NCBI GenBank assembly: GCA_017633985.1 | Contig: JAGBOF010000020.1 | Location: 1-41,763 of the forward strand | Origin: Bacteroidales bacterium | GTDB taxonomy: Bacteria > Bacteroidota > Bacteroidia > Bacteroidales > P3 | Length of the DNA stretch: 41,763 nucleotides | Reading direction: 5' to 3' | Part shown: in pieces, positions 17,065 to 23,518 of the stretch | How positions within the stretch are numbered: position 1 is the first letter of the stretch | Layout: each line of letters starts with the position of its first letter | The notes under the pieces: model-generated | Database searches by the model: none | Told to the model about the DNA's origin: nothing | What the model saw: only the letters and a program-made list of their open reading frames with translations | Translations under genes and position numbers: made by a program

Positions 17065-20039
17065 TACTTAACAACTATTTTTTGATTAACACTCTTTGTA
17101 ACCACGACATAAACACCGGCTGCCAAACTTACGCTGTTTCCTGCTTTTGCCTGTGCTATTTTCTTGCCGTCTACGGAATAAACCGTATAATCTTCATTTG
17201 CCGTAAGAACGTTATGATCCAATGTTATGCCGCTGTTATTTTCAGCAACAACTTCATCAAGACCTGATTTGTAGGCAAACATTACTGCAAACCTATTGTC
17301 GTTAAATCCTTGTTTTGCAGAGAAAGTATAATCTCCGTCATTCAAAAGGGTTGTGGTGTTTTCTTTGTAGTCTATCAAAGTAACTTCTTCCTGTGCAGAA
17401 GATTTCAAAGATATTGTATAATTACCGTCTTTGTCTGCAAACATTCCGATGTTCACTTTTGTATTATCATCAGGTCTTTCGTTAATTGCAAATTTAATGT
17501 CGGCTTCCGTTGAATACAACAATAAAGAAGTATTGTCACCCTCAATTATCTTTTGTGCATCTTTGTCAAGTTCATAACTTACAGAGGCATTGTCATTCAA
17601 TACTATACGCGTACGGTCTTCATCGGTGCCGTTTGATAAGATAAAGTTGAATACTTTTCTGTCCTGTGATTTTACTGCAGCTATTTTATTGCTTTCAGTT
17701 TCTATTTCTCTTACAGTTGCATCGTTCTGTCTGCCTTCTTTATTGAATGTAATGGCTTCCTGGTCAGCAGGACGCTGTACGAAAAATGCTTGATGTGGCT
17801 GCAAGATGAATTCATCATCTACAGGAGAAAAGGCATCATAGCGGTTGTGATATCTGTTCCAAACTGTGATAGGAGCAGTGAATTCCATTCTTCTTGTATC
17901 ATAATAACAAGGGTAAGGATTACCTATTAAGTTCCATGACGCATTGTGCGTAAACTCACTTACGTACTCGTTTATCGGCATAATTACATTATCATTTGCA
18001 AATAAATGATTGTTTGCATTGTTCATTGCAGGAAAATAAAATTCTGCATCTTGTTGGCTGCATTTAAGGATGTAGCCTTCGTATGCATGCATTACGCTGT
18101 CAATAGTAAGGTTTTGCCAAGTAGTTCCTGTTTGTTGTGCACGGTTTTGTCCCGAATATCTTCGGATAGCAAATTGACAACCGTCTTCATATCCTATCTC
18201 CGATACTTTTATATCGTATGGGAAAGAAATAAAATACCAAACGTATGTAGAAGGAATAAACATACGAATAACACTGCTGTCAGCTGTCATAGGTCCGTTA
18301 TTTATAAGTGACGTATGTTTTTCGTTATAGTAATAATTGTTATTATAATTACCACTATTTCCCATATTTTGATTTTGGAAGTACAGACTCATCTTTAATT
18401 CTTCGTCCGAATTAAATGTTAAGAAACCTATGGAGTTGTTTCTCCAGCCTAATATAAGTTCAGTGTTGTCAGAAAATTCCTCTGTTTCTTCTATTGTTAC
18501 CGTTGTCCATATATCCACATAATCAGTTGTATCTTCCAAAGGTAATATTGTATAGAATTTCTGCCAAGATTGAGCGACACGGTAATTGTTTATGGACATT
18601 TTAGGAACGTATAATTTAAATTCCGTTAAATCACAATCGGAAATAATTCCTCTGTTACCGTTGGTTGACGGCGGAGTAACGGAACGGCAAATCAGATTCT
18701 TTAGATTTGAACAATTTCTGAATGCATCTTCATCTACATGAAATGTAGTTGCCGGTAAATCAACCTCTGTTAAGGATGGACAATTCTGAAATGCGTAATC
18801 GTATATATACAAATTATGTCTGTATAATTTAATGGACTTCAGATTACTGCAGTCAGAAAAGGCATAGGTATTTATCACGCTGACACCCGGTAAATCCACA
18901 GAATCTATTGCTGTTTTGTAAAAAGCGTAACTGTTGATTGTTTGTATTTCTGATGGTATTGTTACATTTTTTAATGCTGTGCATGCATAAAAACAACTTG
19001 ATGAAATTTCGTTTAAAGATGAAGGTATCTCTATTTCCGTCAATTGGCTGTTATATGCGAAAGCATTACTGCCAATTTGTGTAATTCCGTCAGGAAGTAT
19101 TATATTTTCAAATCCGCAATATTCGAATGCATTATTCCCAATAAAGTTTACTTTCGGCATGGTAATGTTTTTTAATCTGTAGCAATCTCTGAATGCGTAA
19201 GAACCTATTGATTCCAATTCAGGCAGTACTAAATCCGTAAGTAAGTAAAAACCTCTGTAACTATAGTAATCAAAGTCGTTAGGTATTGAACTGAACTCTG
19301 CACCTGACAAGTCTAATTTGGTAAGCATTCTGCAACGTTTGACATTGTCTAAATCAGTGTTGGATAAAGGTCCTGTTACTGTAAGTTCATTGACTTTATT
19401 CCAATTATTGTCGGTGGCTTCAAGTACTTTTTGAGCAAATTCACCTGCAGTTGTCATATTTATTGTCAAAGACATAGGTTCAGTTCCTTCTTCAAGTATA
19501 AGAACATTTCTGTACCAATCGGAATTACCGTAATACTGTGATAAATTTTCAGACGGAACAAAAACTTTCTCAAGATGCGAAATAACAGATGTGCTTACCG
19601 AGCTTACATAACTGTTCATGTGCAGTTCTTTTACAGTAGGAGCGACTCCGTTTACATTATCAAGTGTCGCAGGCATAGTTAAAGACGTAACACTTTCTGC
19701 CTGTGAAAAATCCACTACATAATTATATTCTGCATAGCGAATATAATACAGTTTTGATTCCCACGCTCCGTTATTTAATGTTTTGATTTCAATACTATCA
19801 GGTATTGTCAGAGACGTTGCCGTTGATATTGCTCCGGCAAAAGAACAATAACTGTATGACTGGCTATATAAATTAAATCCCAGTACCGTACTGTCGTCAA
19901 GTGTTACCGTGTAATTGGCATTTTGAATGCCTGAATTGTTGTTGTACTGTACTGTTACTGTGTAGGCAGACGAATGTTGCCCCGTTAGTATGCCCGCTGC
20001 AAAGAGCATAACCGCTAAAAATTTCGAAATTTTTTTCAT
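17064..20039 (-). CDS. BspA-like leucine-rich-repeat secreted protein
   Basis: This 991-aa protein has a signal peptide (MKKISKFLAVMLFAAGILTG). From about residue 220 to 470 it carries a run of BspA/LRR_5 repeats of the form 'xIxxxAFxxCxxLxxIxLP', e.g. 'SIGSYAFRDCYRLKNITMP', 'FIGNNAFEYCGFENIILP' and 'QIGSNAFAYNSQLTEIEIP'. The C-terminal half is beta-rich ('HQAFFVQRPADQEAITFNKE' resembles a motif common in Bacteroidales T9SS proteins). The end ('YTVYSVDGKKIAQAKAGNSV', 'GVYVVVTKSVNQKIVVK') is a T9SS type A-like sorting domain. It should be exported and surface-attached or released; BspA proteins often bind host or matrix proteins, but the ligand here is unknown. It is the first gene of a two-gene unit with the giant protein, with a 1-base stop/start overlap. 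The start is the ATG at 20039. Confidence 0.87.
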   Translation of the reverse strand: MKKISKFLAVMLFAAGILTGQHSSAYTVTVQYNNNSGIQNANYTVTLDDSTVLGFNLYSQSYSYCSFAGAISTATSLTIPDSIEIKTLNNGAWESKLYYIRYAEYNYVVDFSQAESVTSLTMPATLDNVNGVAPTVKELHMNSYVSSVSTSVISHLEKVFVPSENLSQYYGNSDWYRNVLILEEGTEPMSLTINMTTAGEFAQKVLEATDNNWNKVNELTVTGPLSNTDLDNVKRCRMLTKLDLSGAEFSSIPNDFDYYSYRGFYLLTDLVLPELESIGSYAFRDCYRLKNITMPKVNFIGNNAFEYCGFENIILPDGITQIGSNAFAYNSQLTEIEIPSSLNEISSSCFYACTALKNVTIPSEIQTINSYAFYKTAIDSVDLPGVSVINTYAFSDCSNLKSIKLYRHNLYIYDYAFQNCPSLTEVDLPATTFHVDEDAFRNCSNLKNLICRSVTPPSTNGNRGIISDCDLTEFKLYVPKMSINNYRVAQSWQKFYTILPLEDTTDYVDIWTTVTIEETEEFSDNTELILGWRNNSIGFLTFNSDEELKMSLYFQNQNMGNSGNYNNNYYYNEKHTSLINNGPMTADSSVIRMFIPSTYVWYFISFPYDIKVSEIGYEDGCQFAIRRYSGQNRAQQTGTTWQNLTIDSVMHAYEGYILKCSQQDAEFYFPAMNNANNHLFANDNVIMPINEYVSEFTHNASWNLIGNPYPCYYDTRRMEFTAPITVWNRYHNRYDAFSPVDDEFILQPHQAFFVQRPADQEAITFNKEGRQNDATVREIETESNKIAAVKSQDRKVFNFILSNGTDEDRTRIVLNDNASVSYELDKDAQKIIEGDNTSLLLYSTEADIKFAINERPDDNTKVNIGMFADKDGNYTISLKSSAQEEVTLIDYKENTTTLLNDGDYTFSAKQGFNDNRFAVMFAYKSGLDEVVAENNSGITLDHNVLTANEDYTVYSVDGKKIAQAKAGNSVSLAAGVYVVVTKSVNQKIVVK

Positions 20040-20099
20040 TTTTCTTTTGTGTATTTAGTTATTATTTTTCTTCTTATTGTTTATATACAACAAAATTTA

Positions 20100-20177
20100 C
20101 GGCATACACTGACATTAAGCCCGTGTATGCCGCAAATTCACAGCAATTATTTGCTGAAAATATATTTACCCCCCCCC
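20100..20177 (-). promoter_or_regulatory. Structured leader with two hairpins and a G9 run before the BspA-like gene
   Basis: Between the promoter and the ATG lies a leader of about 220 nt. It contains a 10-bp stem (CGGCATACAC / GTGTATGCCG, 20100-20109 and 20123-20132, 13-nt loop), a second stem (CAGCAA / TTGCTG, 20141-20156) and nine consecutive C at 20169-20177 (G in the transcript). No known riboswitch family was recognised. The longer stem is not followed by a clean T-run, so it is not called a terminator. Confidence 0.5.
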
Positions 20178-20268
20178 AATGTATTGTTATTCAGAAGGTT
20201 AGTTACGTTTCGTGTATGTAAAATATAGTTTTGTGCCATGCTTACAATATTTCGTTATTAACTGCATG

Positions 20269-20299
20269 CAAAATTATGCAATTTATTTGATATGGCAAA
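20269..20299 (-). promoter_or_regulatory. Promoter of the BspA-like / giant secreted protein operon
   Basis: On the minus strand a TTTG (20299-20296) is followed by a 19-base spacer and TAATTTTG (20276-20269). This fits the Bacteroidota sigma-ABfr pattern TTTG, 19-21 bases, TAnnTTTG. The start codon is about 230 bases further on, which implies a long leader. Confidence 0.6.
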
Positions 20300-20370
20300 A
20301 TTTTTCATTACTTAATTACTTTGCTGTTTTTCAGTCTCTTTGTATTGTAAGGGCTGAAAGCAAAAATAAA

Positions 20371-20460
20371 ACGCCGTTTTGAGAAATTAATCAGCGATAA
20401 AAATTTTTTAATCAGCGATGAGAATAAATTAATCAGCGACGGAAATTTTTTAAAACGCCG
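20371..20460 (+). repeat. Interspersed 90-bp element, copy B (three 21-bp units)
   Basis: The left end ACGCCGTTTT is at 20371. Units start at 20389 (AATCAGCGAT), 20410 (AATCAGCGAT) and 20431 (AATCAGCGAC). The right end ACGCCG is at 20455. The 18-bp and 24-bp end spacings are the same as in copies A and C. The copy lies between the divergent promoters of the secreted-protein operon and topA, about 72 bp from each. The rest of the 528-bp gap 20040-20567 holds the leader and the two promoters. Confidence 0.88.
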
Positions 20461-20532
20461 TATCTATTCTTTTAAAAGCTTTCTTAAAATTTTTAATTGC
20501 CTTAAAAGGGTTTTTATTTTAATTTATTATTG

Positions 20533-20540
20533 TAATTTTG
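20533..20540 (+). promoter_or_regulatory. -7 promoter box of topA
   Basis: TAATTTTG fits TAnnTTTG and lies 27 bases before the ATG at 20568. It overlaps the in-frame TTG at 20538, which rules out that upstream start. No well-spaced TTTG -33 box was found. Confidence 0.55.
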
Positions 20541-20567
20541 CAAATTCTTAAGAAAAAGAAGTGTACA

Positions 20568-23030
20568 ATGGCGGATAATTTAGTGATAGTGGAGTCCCCC
20601 GCAAAAGCGAAAACGATAGAAAAATACTTGGGGGAAAATTATAAGGTGATGTCTTCTTTCGGTCATATAAGGGATTTGGAGAAGAAAGAGTTGGGAATTG
20701 ATACCGAAAACGGGTTTGAACCCTCGTACATAGTTCCCGATGACAAGAAGAAGGTAGTTAAAGAACTCAAAGATGCGGTTAAAAAAGTTAAGACCGTATG
20801 GCTGGCAAGCGATGAGGACCGTGAGGGGGAGGCTATAGCATGGCATTTGAATGAGGAGTTGAATCTGAAAAAGAAAGATACCAAACGTATAGTTTTTAAC
20901 GAGATTACCAAAAATGCAATACTCAATGCCGTTGCCAATCCGCGGGATATAGACATCAATCTGGTTAATGCCCAACAGGCAAGAAGGGTTCTGGACAGAA
21001 TCGTGGGTTATGAGATTTCCCCCGTATTGTGGCGCAAGGTCAAACCCGCACTTTCCGCAGGCCGCGTGCAAAGCGTTGCCGTCCGTTTGATAGTTGAAAA
21101 GGAAGAAGAGATAAAGAATTTCGTTTCGGTGTCATATTACCGCGTCAGTGCGTTGTTTTACACCTCTGATAACAAGTCACTTTTGAAGGCCGTGCTTAAT
21201 AACAAATTTGACACGCAGCAACAGGCGGAAGAATTCTTGGCAAAATGCCAAAAAGCATCATTCCGTGTTGCCGCCGTAGAGAAAAAGCCAGAAAAACGTA
21301 TGCCCGCTCCGCCTTTTACCACATCTACGCTTCAGCAGGAAGCATCCCGCAAACTCGGTTTCTCGGTTTCGCAAACCATGACCGTGGCACAACAGCTTTA
21401 TGAAGCGGGATATATAACTTATATGCGTACGGATTCAGTCAATTTGAGTGATTATGCCTTGGCTATGGCACGGCAGGTCATTCCCGATATGTTCGGCAAA
21501 AAATATTTGAAGATACGCAAATTTACTACCAAGAGCAAAGGTGCCCAGGAAGCACATGAGGCTATCCGTCCGACTTCTTTGGACCGCCAGACAATAACGG
21601 GCGACAATTATCAGACACGTCTTTACAATCTTATATGGAAACGTATGGTTGCTTCGCAGATGGCGGAAGCCGAATTGGAGAAAACGGTTATATCCATTGA
21701 GATAAGCAACGACGGTAATGTGTTCACCGCGCAGGCGGAAGTTGTGTTGTTTGACGGATTTTTGAGACTTTATCAGGTAAGCGTTGATGAAGATGACAGC
21801 GGTGAGGAAGAAACGTCTTTAATTCCCAATATATCGGTAGGGGAGAACCTGTCGCTTAAAGAATGTATTGCCAAACAGTCGTTCAATCAGCATCCGCCGA
21901 GATACAACGAAGCTACGCTTGTCAAAAGATTGGAGGATTTGGGGATAGGACGTCCGTCCACTTACGCACCTACGATAACCACTATCCAAAAACGCGATTA
22001 CGTAGAAAAACGTTCGCTTGCCGCCCAGACAAGAGAGATAAACGTTATCGTGCTTAATGCAGGCGGTATTGAAAGCCGCACGGAAACGGAGAATTTCGGC
22101 AAAGAGACGGGAAAATTAGCACCGACGGATATAGGTGTAATAGTAAATAATTTCTTGGTAAATAATTTCAGCGACATAATGTCCTATAATTTTACCGCCG
22201 ATGCGGAGAATGAGTTTGACAAGATAGCACAAGGTAAAGAGGATTGGCATAAAATGTTGCAGAAGTTTTATTCTCCTTTTATGCAGGAGGTGAAACAGGC
22301 AAAGGAAAACTCGGAAAAACAAAAGGGTGAAAGGTTTTTGGGTACCGATCCCAAGACAGGCAAAAACGTTACCGTAAAAATAGGCCGTTACGGGGCTATG
22401 GTGCAACTCGGAGATACGCAGGATGAGGACAAACCGCAGTTTTCTTCGCTTAAACCTTCGCAAAGCATTTCCACTATCACGTTGGAAGAAGCTTTGGCAT
22501 TGTTCGGTCTGCCGAGAACATTAGGTCAATACGACGGCAAAGAAGTTTCGGTAAATACGGGACGGTTCGGTGCGTATGTTAAATGGGGAGACAAGAACGT
22601 TTCTTTGCCTAAAGCGTACGATCCGTATACAGTGACGCTTCAGGAGGCTGTTAAGGAAATAGAGAAGAAGATTGCAAAGGACAATATAACGAAGGATTTA
22701 CCTAAAAAAATAACCGAAATAGACGGTTCGCCTGTAGAGTTAAAGTACGGTAGGTTCGGGTTGTATCTTTCCTATAAAGACAAGAATTACCGAATACCTA
22801 AAGACACCGATCCCGCAGCTTTGACACCTGATCAGGCATCGGACATTGTGCAGGGAAAGAAAAAAGCGAAAGCAACGGAGCCTTTGAAAACTTTTGCTTC
22901 GGGTGCGGAGATTCTTAACGGAAGATACGGCGAGTATATAAAGTATAACGGTAAGAACTTCCGAATGCCTAAAGGCAGAACTTCTCTGGATATAACCGAA
23001 GAAGAAGTAAATAAAGTTATAGGCGTGTAA
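20568..23030 (+). CDS. topA: DNA topoisomerase I
   Basis: This 820-aa type IA topoisomerase relaxes negative supercoils in the nucleoid. The N-terminal TOPRIM domain has 'LVIVESPAKAKTIEKYLG' with catalytic Glu9 and the 'SDEDREGEAIAWHL' acidic triad (Asp82, Asp84, Glu86). The active-site Tyr is Tyr285 in 'GYITYMRTDSVNLS'. 'GIGRPSTYAPTI' is the conserved motif of the central domain. The C-terminus lacks the Cys4 zinc ribbons of E. coli TopA. Instead it has four copies of a 'GRYGxYVKxGxKxxxLPK'-like module (from about residue 595), the topoisomerase C-terminal repeat usual in Bacteroidota. It starts at the ATG at 20568; the TTG at 20538 lies in the promoter. It diverges from the secreted-protein operon and converges on the HsdR-N-like gene. 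Confidence 0.97.
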   Translation: MADNLVIVESPAKAKTIEKYLGENYKVMSSFGHIRDLEKKELGIDTENGFEPSYIVPDDKKKVVKELKDAVKKVKTVWLASDEDREGEAIAWHLNEELNLKKKDTKRIVFNEITKNAILNAVANPRDIDINLVNAQQARRVLDRIVGYEISPVLWRKVKPALSAGRVQSVAVRLIVEKEEEIKNFVSVSYYRVSALFYTSDNKSLLKAVLNNKFDTQQQAEEFLAKCQKASFRVAAVEKKPEKRMPAPPFTTSTLQQEASRKLGFSVSQTMTVAQQLYEAGYITYMRTDSVNLSDYALAMARQVIPDMFGKKYLKIRKFTTKSKGAQEAHEAIRPTSLDRQTITGDNYQTRLYNLIWKRMVASQMAEAELEKTVISIEISNDGNVFTAQAEVVLFDGFLRLYQVSVDEDDSGEEETSLIPNISVGENLSLKECIAKQSFNQHPPRYNEATLVKRLEDLGIGRPSTYAPTITTIQKRDYVEKRSLAAQTREINVIVLNAGGIESRTETENFGKETGKLAPTDIGVIVNNFLVNNFSDIMSYNFTADAENEFDKIAQGKEDWHKMLQKFYSPFMQEVKQAKENSEKQKGERFLGTDPKTGKNVTVKIGRYGAMVQLGDTQDEDKPQFSSLKPSQSISTITLEEALALFGLPRTLGQYDGKEVSVNTGRFGAYVKWGDKNVSLPKAYDPYTVTLQEAVKEIEKKIAKDNITKDLPKKITEIDGSPVELKYGRFGLYLSYKDKNYRIPKDTDPAALTPDQASDIVQGKKKAKATEPLKTFASGAEILNGRYGEYIKYNGKNFRMPKGRTSLDITEEEVNKVIGV

Positions 23031-23040
23031 TATATTATAT

Positions 23041-23103
23041 ATAGGTATAAATAAAACCGGCGGATATTGATAAAATGTCCGCCGGTTATGGTTATATACC
23101 TAT
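23041..23103. terminator. Bidirectional hairpin terminator between topA and the HsdR-N-like gene
   Basis: A 10-bp inner stem (AACCGGCGGA at 23055, TCCGCCGGTT at 23078, 13-nt loop) is nested in an outer inverted repeat (ATAGGTATA at 23041, TATACCTAT at 23095). It lies in the 98-bp gap between two convergent genes. The U-tracts are weak but the flanks are A/T-rich on both sides. Confidence 0.7.
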
Positions 23104-23128
23104 TTATTAATATAGCGGTATTGAGAAT

Positions 23129-23518
23129 CTACTTTATTGCGGGAATTGTTTTCTGTTGGACGTAGCCTTTGGAAGTATTGCGCAGAAGAATTGTTGTTTT
23201 GCCGTTGGTAAGCAGTATATATTTTGCTTTAAGTACTATGTTGTATGCTGTAGCCTGCTGAACAGTTTTTTCGTTTACGGTAACCGACGGGGCTTTGCAC
23301 TCTACAAGCATGAAAGGTTTTCGATCTTTATCATAAATTACAATATCATAGCGTCTTGTCAATTGCCCTAAAGAAATTTGTGCTTCCAAAGAAAACCGCG
23401 TTAAAGGGTAGTGAAAATTATTGTTTAACAAAAAAACGGTATGTTGCCTCACTTCCTCTTCGGGAGTTAAGGCAACGTAACGTTTGCGTATTAAACAATA
23501 AACCTGCTGCCTATTCAT
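23129..23518 (-). CDS. Small stand-alone HsdR N-terminal-like (PD-(D/E)XK) protein
   Basis: This 129-aa cytoplasmic protein consists only of the nuclease-like domain found at the N-terminus of type I restriction R subunits (HSDR_N_2-like). The PD-(D/E)XK core is visible: Asp58 in 'TRRYDIVIYDKDRKPFM', then Glu73-Cys-Lys75 in 'LVECKAPSV'. A 'QATAY' (Gln88…Tyr92) follows, matching the QxxxY motif of R subunits. No helicase domain and no HsdM or HsdS gene is present nearby, so it is not a working restriction system by itself. Single-domain proteins of this kind are widespread and of unknown role in Bacteroidota. The ATG at 23518 overlaps the receptor gene by 8 bases (ATGAATAG), suggesting translational coupling. 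A GTG at 23575 is in frame but would overlap far more and lacks the family N-terminus 'MNRQQVYCLIRKRYVALTPE'. Confidence 0.8.
   Translation of the reverse strand: MNRQQVYCLIRKRYVALTPEEEVRQHTVFLLNNNFHYPLTRFSLEAQISLGQLTRRYDIVIYDKDRKPFMLVECKAPSVTVNEKTVQQATAYNIVLKAKYILLTNGKTTILLRNTSKGYVQQKTIPAIK

Noticed and set aside
20371-20460. Tandem repeats considered as a CRISPR array
   Set aside because: The 21-bp period is one contiguous unit with A/T-rich variable part; there are no repeat-spacer lengths of CRISPR type and no cas genes.
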